NCBI RefSeq assembly: GCF_000711875.1
Contig: NZ_JONM01000002.1
Coordinates: forward strand, 128,769-192,768
Direction: 5' to 3'
DNA from: Andreprevotia chitinilytica DSM 18519
GTDB taxonomy: Bacteria; Pseudomonadota; Gammaproteobacteria; Burkholderiales; Chitinibacteraceae
Length of the DNA: 64,000 bases
Position numbers and translations under genes: made by a program. A model generated the notes under the pieces. It was given only the letters and a program-made list of their open reading frames with translations, had not been told where the DNA came from and ran no database searches. Position 1 is the first letter of the stretch. Each line of letters opens with the position of its first letter. This document shows, piece after piece, positions 57,236 to 64,000 of the stretch.

Positions 57236-58201
57236 CTATTTCGCGCCGCCAAGCAAGCCGACGAGCTGTTGGTAGCGCCGGTAGTAGTCTTTTTCCTGCA
57301 CCGTTTTCTGCGCCGTGGGCACGCTGGCGTTGAGCGTGAGGCGGAACAGGTCGTGATACAGCTGCAAATCGGAGGTTTCACGCAGCAAGCGGTTGTTGGC
57401 AGGCAGGAAGCCATCGAGCTGATCGGCGTAATAGAGCTTTTGCTTTTGCGCGGTTGCCTGCGCGCCATCACGGCCGTAACGCAGGAAGAAGGCGGTGATC
57501 TTCTGCTTGAGCGGTGCCGGCAGATTGGCCTTGTAAACCAGCGGATCAAAGGCGAAGGGCTGTGACGTCCAGATCGGCTTCATCGCGGCGAACTCACGCG
57601 GATACTTTTCCTTCAGCTGTTCCAGGTCGAAGCTGTTGCTGACCGTCACATCGACCTCCTTGCGGTAAAGCGCGAGGAAGTTGTCTTCGAAGTTGCCCTG
57701 GCGCATCGATTTGAAATGCTGCTCGGGCAGGATGTTGTTCTTGATGAAGGCGTAGTACTGCGGAATCAGGAAGCCGGCGGTCGAGTTAGTGTAGTCGCCC
57801 GCATAGCGATAGCGGTCCTTGGTGCGCAGGAGGGTATCGAGATCATTGATGCCGCTATCCTTGCGAACCAGCAGGACCGAACGGTATTCGGCCAGCCCGG
57901 GGTTCTGCACCAGCCGCGCGAAGACTTCGCCGTTGTCGTGCTCGACCATCGATAGCGCCAGCCGGTTGCCAACGCGTGCGACCTGCACTTCGTTGTTATG
58001 GAATTTCTGCTGCAGCTCGTCGTAATTGCGAACGGCGATCACTTTGACCGGTTGGCCAATGCTGGCCGACAAGTCGTCTATGACCGGCTGCCAGAAGCCG
58101 AGCAGCTCTTCGGGGTTACGAGTGGCGATCAGGCCAACGGTGACATCGGCATGAGCAAACTGTGCAAAAGCCAGTAATAACGGGACAAGGAACCGGCGCA
58201 T
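57236..58201 (-). CDS. PhnD-like phosphate/phosphonate periplasmic binding protein
   Basis: It has 321 residues. A signal peptide (MRRFLVPLLLAFAQFAHA) precedes a type II periplasmic-binding fold with features of the PhnD family (VTVGLIATRNPEELL, ARVGNRLALSMVE, YAGDYTNSTAGFLIPQYYAFIKNN). There are no transporter genes next to it, so it is an orphan binding protein. Such orphans sometimes serve sensor kinases rather than importers. I prefer the ATG at 58201 over a TTG six codons earlier. Confidence 0.85.
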   Translation of the reverse strand: MRRFLVPLLLAFAQFAHADVTVGLIATRNPEELLGFWQPVIDDLSASIGQPVKVIAVRNYDELQQKFHNNEVQVARVGNRLALSMVEHDNGEVFARLVQNPGLAEYRSVLLVRKDSGINDLDTLLRTKDRYRYAGDYTNSTAGFLIPQYYAFIKNNILPEQHFKSMRQGNFEDNFLALYRKEVDVTVSNSFDLEQLKEKYPREFAAMKPIWTSQPFAFDPLVYKANLPAPLKQKITAFFLRYGRDGAQATAQKQKLYYADQLDGFLPANNRLLRETSDLQLYHDLFRLTLNASVPTAQKTVQEKDYYRRYQQLVGLLGGAK

Positions 58202-58337
58202 GGGTGCACGACGCTGCAAATTGTAATGCCCGCAGCATACGGTTGTTTGATGACGCCGCTGTTACAAGTCCAAGGAATATGAGTTTTGCCTTATATAAAC
58301 ATCCGTATCGTCTGCATGCTGAGCAAGGGATAGCCCC

Positions 58338-58441
58338 GTAGCCCGGACGGCTTCGCCGGCCGGGGGACTCCGCATGAATGACTCCCGACAGGGCGTCACT
58401 TGATGCGACGCCACCCCGGCCGGCGAAGCCGTCCGGGCTAC
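58338..58441. repeat. REP-like inverted repeat, family A, copy 3
   Basis: Perfect 28-bp arms (58338-58365 and 58414-58441) starting GTAGCCCGGACGGCTTCGCC. The spacer (ACTCCGCATGAATGACTCCC...) is also conserved in copy 4, unlike the spacers of copies 1 and 2. Confidence 0.93.
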
Positions 58442-58485
58442 GTGAACTGCCCGAGGCTCATTGACCGAGGTTGATCGCAAAGCCC
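58442..58485 (-). pseudogene. Vestigial 3' end of the imelysin-like gene
   Basis: 38 of 44 bases match 58694-58737, which is the true 3' end of the imelysin-like gene plus its trailer. On the minus strand it still reads GFAINLGQ-stop against GFAISLSQ-stop. It abuts family A copy 3 exactly as the real gene abuts copy 4, so it is a duplicated fragment. Confidence 0.8.
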
Positions 58486-58580
58486 GTAGGTTGGGCTAAA
58501 TGAAATGCAGCCCAACACTTGCCGCACACATTGCCACCGGTGTGCATTGTTGGGCTTCGCTGCGCTCAGCGCCAACCTAC
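58486..58580. repeat. GTAGGTTGGG inverted repeat
   Basis: Arms GTAGGTTGG (58486-58494) and CCAACCTAC (58572-58580), with an inner complementary pair GCAGCCCAA/TTGGGCTTCGC. It is located between the two family A copies. Confidence 0.75.
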
Positions 58581-58591
58581 CAAGGCCAGTT

Positions 58592-58691
58592 GTAGCCCGG
58601 ACGGCTTCGCCGGCCGGGGGACTCCGCATGCATGACCCCCGACAGGGCCTCACTTGATGCGACGCAACCCCGGACGGCAAGCCGTCCGGCT
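58592..58691. repeat. REP-like inverted repeat, family A, copy 4
   Basis: The left arm at 58592-58619 is identical to copy 3; the right arm (58668-58691) is slightly degraded. It ends just before the 3' trailer of the imelysin-like gene. Confidence 0.9.
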
Positions 58692-58709
58692 AGGTGAACT
58701 GCACGAGGT

Positions 58710-59762
58710 TTATTGACTGAGGCTGATGGCAAAGCCCATGCCCTGACTCACCGGCCCGGCCAGGAAGTCCGCCAGGGCGTTGAGCTTGCGCTGCGCCAGC
58801 AAGCGCTCGCCGCGTGACTGCATGGCGTGGGCAGCCAGATCGTCCGGCAGTTGATCGAGTGCCTGGCGGGCCTCGAAGAACTTGGCGCGCAGCTCGGTCA
58901 CCAGATCGTCCTTGCCACGACTGGCAAGGTAATCGTCGAAGCCGACCCCCTTCGCGCTGCCGAGCAAGACCTGCTGGATGCCATCGAATGTTGCCAGCAG
59001 GCTTTGCTTGGTCTGGTGTGCGCGCCAATCCGGGAAGCGTGACTCGGTTGGCGTCACTTCCTTGCTGGCGAGCTTCCAGCCCGCGAGTTCTTTGAGGTTG
59101 ATCACCGAACGGGTGAGCGCCTCGGTCAGGAAAGGTCGGTGATAGGACATGTCGTAATTCATGCCGCTACGCAAACCGGCCCACTCGTAACCGAGGGTGG
59201 TTGCGCGGCGGGCGACACCGGCGGATTGCCAGATCGCATAGCGGCAGCGGTTGTTCTGACTGAACTGGGCGAGCTGTTTATCCGGGGTGTTTTCAGCGAA
59301 CAGCAGGTATTCGAGGGCGGGTAAGCCACCCGCCTGCGTTGGCTGTTGCATCCAGTCATTGATGGCTTGGCCGCTGGTTGGATCAGTCGGTGCCGAGGCA
59401 ATGGCCTGCTGCAACGCCTGTACGTCGAACGGCCACGGGGCGAACAGGTTGGTGAGCGACTCAACGCGCGCCGGGCCGAAGCGGGTGGCCTCCAGCCGTC
59501 GCCAGGCTTCGCTGGCACGCCGCCAGCTGTCTTGCGCGTCACGCAGATTGTCGCGGTTGGGCATGGCGCACAACGCGGTGACCCGAACGAGCAATTGCGA
59601 TGTTTCTTTTTGTAGTGCTTGCGTGGCCGGCATGGCGACATGTTCGGTAATGCTGATCGCCAGTTCGGGAGGTTGAATGCGGACTTCGTCCGCCATGGCA
59701 GGTAGCGCAAGCAACGCGCCAGCGAGCTTGGCCAGCCTGAAGCCGGTCTTGAGCAGGTTCAT
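58710..59762 (-). CDS. Imelysin-family (peptidase M75-like) periplasmic protein
   Basis: It has 350 residues. A signal peptide (cleavage near AMA-DE, residue 24) precedes a helical imelysin-like domain. Imelysin relatives bind iron or act in iron uptake. The GxHxxE motif of classical members appears here as GLPALE, so the His is replaced by Pro, as I recall for the COG3489-type subgroup; peptidase activity is unlikely. I chose the ATG at 59762, with GAAGGGAAACCCG upstream. No iron-transport gene is adjacent. Confidence 0.85.
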   Translation of the reverse strand: MNLLKTGFRLAKLAGALLALPAMADEVRIQPPELAISITEHVAMPATQALQKETSQLLVRVTALCAMPNRDNLRDAQDSWRRASEAWRRLEATRFGPARVESLTNLFAPWPFDVQALQQAIASAPTDPTSGQAINDWMQQPTQAGGLPALEYLLFAENTPDKQLAQFSQNNRCRYAIWQSAGVARRATTLGYEWAGLRSGMNYDMSYHRPFLTEALTRSVINLKELAGWKLASKEVTPTESRFPDWRAHQTKQSLLATFDGIQQVLLGSAKGVGFDDYLASRGKDDLVTELRAKFFEARQALDQLPDDLAAHAMQSRGERLLAQRKLNALADFLAGPVSQGMGFAISLSQ

Positions 59763-59993
59763 CGGGTTTCCCTTCCATCGTTCTTTTGGTTGTTTATCGC
59801 TTCGCATTTGTCTGTTCTTGATCCGGCGAAGTCGGCGGCATCGTGGGCCGCAAACGCTTACATATCACACTTACAGCAAAAACGTCAGCCCCGGACGGCC
59901 GGGCGGCGGCCTGGGGAAGCGCGTCGGGCGGGCTTGCATTTGCGCAAGGCTAACGGGAAACTCGCGGGCTCTGAATCAACAGGAATCACGGCA

Positions 59994-60347
59994 ATGGCGT
60001 TTTACTGGAAAGCGGATCAAGTCCCTGAACTACAAGGTCTTTCCCGTTGGGAGCAGCGCGTGTTGTTGCGCGGCACTTTCCTCAAGGAGCGCATGATCTC
60101 GTCGCTGATCCTGCTGGTGGTGGCCTTGGGTAGCGTGTGGGGCGTGATTGCGCCGCTATTGGCGAAATTCGCGCCCGGCGTGCAGCGCGATTCGTTCCTG
60201 TTCTTTGCGGTGATGATCGTCTGGCTACTGGTGCTCATCGGCCTGCGCGACGTGGTGATGATGAACATCCTGCGCCCGAAGATTGCCGCCAAGCGTGCGG
60301 CCAAGGTGGCGGCGGAAGTCGCGCAGCTGGAGCGCGAGGGCGACTGA
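59994..60347 (+). CDS. Small membrane protein of unknown function
   Basis: It has 117 residues. Two hydrophobic segments (about 34-56 and 69-88) lie between a polar N-terminus (MAFYWKADQVPELQGLSRWE) and a Lys/Ala/Glu-rich C-terminal tail (PKIAAKRAAKVAAEVAQLE) likely to be helical. I do not recognise a family. The ATG at 59994 has AGGAATCACGGCA upstream; longer frames are less convincing. It is divergent from the imelysin-like gene and upstream of proS. Confidence 0.65.
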   Translation: MAFYWKADQVPELQGLSRWEQRVLLRGTFLKERMISSLILLVVALGSVWGVIAPLLAKFAPGVQRDSFLFFAVMIVWLLVLIGLRDVVMMNILRPKIAAKRAAKVAAEVAQLEREGD

Positions 60348-60483
60348 GCGTTTATCCTGGCGGAACCTCCAAGGGTAAAGAGGGCGCAGGCGGCACCGGC
60401 CATCCGGCACGGCCCGCCCACACCCTCACGGACCCTTGGTAGAATCGCCGTCTTTCCTATTACAAATCATCGCGATCCCGACC

Positions 60484-62193
60484 ATGCGTACCTCGCAACT
60501 TTACCTCTCCACCCTCAAGGAAGCGCCTTCCGAGGCCGAGCTGATTTCGCACAAGCTGATGCTGCGCGCCGGGCTGATCAAGCGCCTGGGTTCTGGTCTT
60601 TACACATGGATGCCGCTGGGTCTGCGTGTATTGCGCAAGGTGGAAAAGGTCGTGCGCGATGAAATGGAAAAGGCCGGCGCGCATGAGTTGCTGATGCCCG
60701 CCGTGCAACCGGCCGAGCTGTGGCAGGAAACCGGTCGCTGGGAGGTGTTTGGCCCGCAGATGCTCAAGATCAAGGATCGCCACGATCGCGATTTCTGCTT
60801 CGGTCCGACGCACGAGGAAGTCATCACCGACATCGCCCGCACCGAACTGCGCAGCTACAAGCAACTGCCGGTGAGTTTCTTCCAGATTCAAACCAAGTTC
60901 CGCGACGAAATCCGCCCGCGTTTCGGCGTGATGCGTGCGCGTGAATTCATGATGAAGGATGCCTACTCCTTCCACGCCAATTTCGAGAGCCTGCAAGAGA
61001 CCTACAAGGTGATGGCGCAGGCGTATTCCAATGTCTTTACCCGTCTCGGCCTCAAGTTCCGAGCCGTGGCGGCAGACAGCGGCGCGATTGGCGGCTCTGG
61101 CAGCCATGAGTTCCACGTGCTGGCCGATGCCGGCGAAGATTTGCTCGCCTATTGCCCGGATAGCGATTACGCCGCCAACGTCGAACTCGCTGAAGCGCTC
61201 GCGCCGGCCACTCCGCGTGCCGCAGCCAGCGAGCAGATGCGCGACGTGGAAACCCCTAAACAAACCACCTGCGAAGCCGTAGCCGCTTTGTTGGAAATCG
61301 GCATCGAACACACGGTCAAGGTCATCGCCTTGGTCGGCGAGGGCGATCAATTCGTGATGGCGCTGCTGCGCGGCGACCACAGCCTGAATGAAGTCAAAGT
61401 CACCAAGCTGGCCGGGTTGGGCGAATTCCGCTTTGCTACCGATGAAGAAATCCGTGCCCACCTCAACTGCCCGCCGGGTTTCCTCGGCCCGGTTGGTGTT
61501 GGCGCGAATATCAAGGTCATCGCTGACCGAACCGTGGCGCAGATGAGCGATTTCGTCTGCGGCGCGAACAAGCCCAAGTACCACTTGGCCGGGGTCAATT
61601 TCGGCCGTGATCTGCCGGAGCCGAGCATCGTTGCCGACATCCGCAATGTGGTTTCCGGTGATCCGTCGCCGGACGGCAAGGGCAAGCTCGAACTGTGCCG
61701 TGGCATTGAAGTCGGCCATATCTTCCAGCTGCGCAGCAAGTATTCCGAAGCGCTGAATGCCGTGTTCACTGATGTGGATGGTGCGCAGAAAGTCTTCGAG
61801 ATGGGCTGCTACGGCATCGGCGTGAGCCGCATCGTTGGCGCGGCCATCGAGCAGAATTTCGACGAGCGTGGCATCAAGTTCCCGGCCGCCATGGCCCCGT
61901 TCGAAGTGGCTGTCGTTGCCGTCGGCTATCACCGCTCTGAGGCGGTCAAAACGGCCGCTGATCAGCTGTACGCTCAACTTGTCGCTGCTGGCGTCGATGT
62001 CTTGCTGGATGATCGCAACGAGCGCCCCGGTTCGATGTTTGCCGATATGGAACTGATCGGCGTGGCGCATCGCTTCACCATCGGTGACAAGGGTCTGGCC
62101 GATGGCGTGGTCGAGTACGTGGCCCGAGCAGGTGGCGAGATGCAAAAAGTGGCGCTGGCTGAAGTTGCCGCGTTTGCCAAAGCGTTGGTCTGA
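60484..62193 (+). CDS. proS: Prolyl-tRNA synthetase
   Basis: It has 569 residues and is the bacterial-type class II synthetase. The motif 2 segment [21 protein letters not shown] is followed by the YbaK-like editing insertion (about 230-390), which clears Ala-tRNAPro, then motif 3 GIGVSR and the anticodon-binding domain (about 465-569). I chose the ATG at 60484 ([15 protein letters not shown]). Upstream lie a TAGAAT box (60440) and a large hairpin. Confidence 0.97.
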   Translation: MRTSQLYLSTLKEAPSEAELISHKLMLRAGLIKRLGSGLYTWMPLGLRVLRKVEKVVRDEMEKAGAHELLMPAVQPAELWQETGRWEVFGPQMLKIKDRHDRDFCFGPTHEEVITDIARTELRSYKQLPVSFFQIQTKFRDEIRPRFGVMRAREFMMKDAYSFHANFESLQETYKVMAQAYSNVFTRLGLKFRAVAADSGAIGGSGSHEFHVLADAGEDLLAYCPDSDYAANVELAEALAPATPRAAASEQMRDVETPKQTTCEAVAALLEIGIEHTVKVIALVGEGDQFVMALLRGDHSLNEVKVTKLAGLGEFRFATDEEIRAHLNCPPGFLGPVGVGANIKVIADRTVAQMSDFVCGANKPKYHLAGVNFGRDLPEPSIVADIRNVVSGDPSPDGKGKLELCRGIEVGHIFQLRSKYSEALNAVFTDVDGAQKVFEMGCYGIGVSRIVGAAIEQNFDERGIKFPAAMAPFEVAVVAVGYHRSEAVKTAADQLYAQLVAAGVDVLLDDRNERPGSMFADMELIGVAHRFTIGDKGLADGVVEYVARAGGEMQKVALAEVAAFAKALV

Positions 62194-62254
62194 GCGCTAT
62201 CGGCCTACCGAAATGCCAGGCGTATGATGAAATTGAACACTGGGTAATCTTGAG

Positions 62255-62584
62255 ATGCTGCATCGCTTTTTGCTGGATTACCTGCTGCCGGTTTGTGTAT
62301 TGGGTTCGTTGTTTGGCTCGCTGATTTATTGCTATTTAACGCATACCTTGTACGAGATTTACAAAACGCACTATCCGGCATTGGTCGCGATGGAGCCGCA
62401 TCACTATCGGGTTAATCTTGATCAGCCATTCCAGGCGTTGTTCAAGGTTCCCCCGGTATTGAAAAGCGGTGAATGGAAGCAGATTCCGTCCTTGTGGCAT
62501 CGCCGATTGAGCATGGGTACGCTGTGGTTCTCCCGCTTTGTACTCGTTTGTTTATTTGGAATATTTGTGCCGTTCTTTATCTAG
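62255..62584 (+). CDS. Small membrane protein of unknown function
   Basis: It has 109 residues with two hydrophobic ends (about 7-30 and 90-108) and a polar middle (YEIYKTHYPALVAMEPHHYR, about 38-57). I do not recognise the family. The middle carries a conserved-looking HHYRVNLDQPFQALF stretch. It starts 61 bases after proS and ends 33 bases before the lytic transglycosylase, so the three may be co-transcribed. Confidence 0.6.
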   Translation: MLHRFLLDYLLPVCVLGSLFGSLIYCYLTHTLYEIYKTHYPALVAMEPHHYRVNLDQPFQALFKVPPVLKSGEWKQIPSLWHRRLSMGTLWFSRFVLVCLFGIFVPFFI

Positions 62585-62617
62585 ACTGATAGTCCGATTG
62601 AATTGTTGTCGATAACC

Positions 62618-63226
62618 ATGAAGCTTCTTCTCTCTCTATTGATCTGGCTGACCGCTGCGTTTGCCTGGGCTGGCGCGCAGGAAGAAGAAGCGTTGTCCGC
62701 CTCGGTGCAATCGGCCATGTCCCGCGCCATTGGCGATGGCATGCAGCCGCATCTGGTGTTTGCCAATGCGGCCGAAGGCGAAGTGTGGCTGAACGAGATG
62801 TCGGCCCGACTTGCCAAGCGCATTCCGGACGAGTTCATGCGCAAGCGCCTGCTGACCGTGGCGCAATACGAGGCCACCCGCGCCGGGCTCGATCCGCAAT
62901 TGGTGCTGGGGTTGATTCATGTCGAGAGTGGTTTCAACCGCTACGCCATCAGCCCGGTTGGCGCGCGTGGATTGATGCAGGTGATGCCGTTCTGGCAGCG
63001 GCAGATCGGGAATCCGCAGCAAAGCCTGTTCGACCTTGCCACCAATCTGCGTTACGGCTGCACCATCCTGCGGCATTACCTTGATATCGAGAATGGCGAC
63101 CTGTTCCGTGCACTCGGCCGCTATAACGGCAGCCTCGGTAAGGCGGAGTACCCGAATCTGGTCTACGGCGCATGGAAGAACAACTACGCCTGGGTGCCGC
63201 CAACGCAGCAAGTCGCGCAGCGCTGA
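62618..63226 (+). CDS. Lytic murein transglycosylase (SLT family)
   Basis: It has 202 residues. A signal peptide (MKLLLSLLIWLTAAFAWA) precedes a C-terminal lysozyme-like SLT domain with catalytic Glu103 in VESGFNRYAISPVGARGLMQ and the later GRYNGSLG motif. It cleaves peptidoglycan to 1,6-anhydromuropeptides. I chose the ATG at 62618, where the signal peptide begins; a TTG five codons earlier is in frame. It is in the EmtA/MltE-like small class. Confidence 0.9.
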   Translation: MKLLLSLLIWLTAAFAWAGAQEEEALSASVQSAMSRAIGDGMQPHLVFANAAEGEVWLNEMSARLAKRIPDEFMRKRLLTVAQYEATRAGLDPQLVLGLIHVESGFNRYAISPVGARGLMQVMPFWQRQIGNPQQSLFDLATNLRYGCTILRHYLDIENGDLFRALGRYNGSLGKAEYPNLVYGAWKNNYAWVPPTQQVAQR

Positions 63227-63346
63227 TTTGCGCAGTGTGGATCTGTTTCAAGCCCTGATGTTTCAAGCAGCGGTCTCGCGGTAAAGCCGATTGGCTGTGC
63301 CGCTTCGCCATGCTAGTTTTGCCTTCCCGTTTCCATGGAGCATTTC

Positions 63347-63790
63347 ATGTCCATTTGGCACCGTGCCTACACCCTCGCCGAATTAGAGCGCATGTGCGCC
63401 GATACGGCGGTTTCGCATCTGGATATCCACTTCACCGAAATTGGCGACGATTACCTGACCGCCACGATGCCGGTCGACTCGCGCACCGTGCAGCCAATGC
63501 GCATTCTGCATGGCGGTATTTCGTGTGCCTTGGCCGAAACGCTGGCAAGTTTGGCGAGCAATCTGGTAGTGAATCCGGATGGGTTTTACGCGGTGGGTTG
63601 CGAGATCAATGCCAGCCATTTGCGGCCAGCCACGCGAGGTTTGGTCACCGGGACGGCCAGACCGATCCGGCTTGGCAGCAGTCAGCACGTGTGGGAAATC
63701 AAGATCGAAAACGAGGCAGGCGGGCTGGTCTGTATATCGCGGATGACGAATGTGATTCGCCGGCGGCGCGATGCGGTGGAGCGGGATTGA
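63347..63790 (+). CDS. Hotdog-fold acyl-CoA thioesterase (PaaI/MenI type)
   Basis: It has 147 residues. The family signature HGGISCALAETLAS contains His55 and the catalytic Glu64. It resembles MenI/EntH/YdiI thioesterases; the true substrate (an aromatic or DHNA-type acyl-CoA) cannot be fixed. I chose the ATG at 63347 because GGAG lies 8 bases upstream; an in-frame ATG four codons earlier overlaps that site. Confidence 0.88.
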   Translation: MSIWHRAYTLAELERMCADTAVSHLDIHFTEIGDDYLTATMPVDSRTVQPMRILHGGISCALAETLASLASNLVVNPDGFYAVGCEINASHLRPATRGLVTGTARPIRLGSSQHVWEIKIENEAGGLVCISRMTNVIRRRRDAVERD

Positions 63791-63821
63791 GGTTTAAACC
63801 CAAATCTTGAACCACAGTACC

Positions 63822-63917
63822 GTAGGGCGGGTTAGCAGCTTGCTGCATAACCCGCCGCATGTGGCCCTACCAAGGCGGTTCGGCGGGCTACGATGCGATG
63901 CATCTAACCCGCCCTAC
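63822..63917. repeat. GTAGGGCGGGTTAG repeat (family D), full copy
   Basis: Perfect 14-bp outer arms (63822-63835 and 63904-63917). The inner GCAGCTTGCTGC hairpin and TAACCCGCCGCAT match the short copy at 48848. Confidence 0.85.
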
Positions 63918-63948
63918 GATGCACCCGGCGTATCAAATACGTCACCAC

Positions 63949-64000
63949 TCAAACCGGCAAATCATCCGGCTTCAGCAAGCGGATATAGCCGCCAGCCAGT
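63949..64000 (-). CDS. Possible 3' end of a minus-strand gene at the right edge
   Basis: Reading inward from the right edge, the minus strand is open for 16 codons (LAGGYIRLLKPDDLPV) and stops with TGA at 63949-63951. The residue mix looks like a plausible protein C-terminus. It is too short to identify. Confidence 0.4.
   Translation of the reverse strand, partial: LAGGYIRLLKPDDLPV

Larger units (their letters stand above)
58202..58709. other. 508-bp repeat-filled gap between PhnD-like and imelysin-like genes
   Basis: It holds two family A repeats (58338-58441 and 58592-58691), a GTAGGTTGGG repeat (58486-58580), and a 44-base vestige of the imelysin-like gene 3' end (58442-58485). There is no complete gene; 58202-58337 holds the promoter side of the PhnD-like gene, in which I identify no clear motif. 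Confidence 0.8.

Noticed and set aside
60460-62145. Minus-strand open frame (561 codons) opposite proS
   Set aside because: Antisense of an intact prolyl-tRNA synthetase; low-information composition.

Overview
The window reads as a chromosomal, mostly housekeeping stretch of a Gram-negative betaproteobacterium. Four things support this: the pilB-pilC-pilD-coaE-zapD-yacG order, polyhydroxybutyrate genes, an rpsP-rimM-trmD-rplS operon, and ribosomal and metabolic proteins of betaproteobacterial type. Neisseriales (Chromobacterium/Chitinibacter relatives) is my best guess. That placement comes from gene content and recalled family resemblance, not from a search. I see no prophage, insertion sequence, CRISPR array or rRNA.

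Layout. 1-2.6 kb: 3' part of PHA synthase and a thiolase. 2.7-5.7 kb: a sulfurtransferase, then a GntR-Nudix-ThpR operon on the minus strand. 5.9-9.7 kb: class I fumarase, and a nitrilase divergent from a LysR regulator. 9.8-16.5 kb: a ribose uptake operon (rbsK-rbsD-rbsA-rbsC-rbsB, minus strand) with a Cra-like LacI regulator and a DUF2165 membrane gene beyond its end. 16.9-19.4 kb: tRNA-Ser(GGA) and a large orphan exported protein. 19.4-24.9 kb: the type IV pilus/coaE/zapD/yacG operon. 25-33.2 kb: CorC-like and CcsA-like membrane proteins, ffh, the ribosomal operon, ogt, xerD and mscS. 33.3-40.2 kb: clpS-clpA, a cold-shock gene, icd, an RluE-type synthase, and nudJ-mnmA. 40.3-47.7 kb: DegV, DUF945, purB, a prolyl-4-hydroxylase-like enzyme, pxpA and murI. 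47.7-54.6 kb: cidA/lrgB, a periplasmic molybdopterin-fold protein with a hybrid histidine kinase, an SprA-like protein and recG. 54.6-60.3 kb: OsmC, two pirins, a PhnD-like binding protein and an imelysin-like protein. 60.5-64 kb: proS, a lytic transglycosylase, a thioesterase, and the edge of an unidentified gene.

What stands out is the intergenic DNA. At least six families of inverted-repeat (REP/BIME-like) elements sit between genes. Two copies of one family supply the stop codon of the neighbouring gene (thpR and lysR). Elsewhere an element plus 44 bp of the imelysin 3' end has been duplicated, leaving a vestigial gene tail. One repeat is nested inside another of a different family. A further group shares a core, but each copy has its own self-complementary arms, and two of these lie inside the rbs operon. 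Several clean palindromes next to start codons are candidate operators (gntR/fumarase, degV, cidA-lrgB and rbs).

I find no convincing new defence or biosynthetic system. The best leads are the repeat biology, the orphan 706-residue exported protein beside tRNA-Ser, and the molybdopterin-fold/hybrid-kinase pair.
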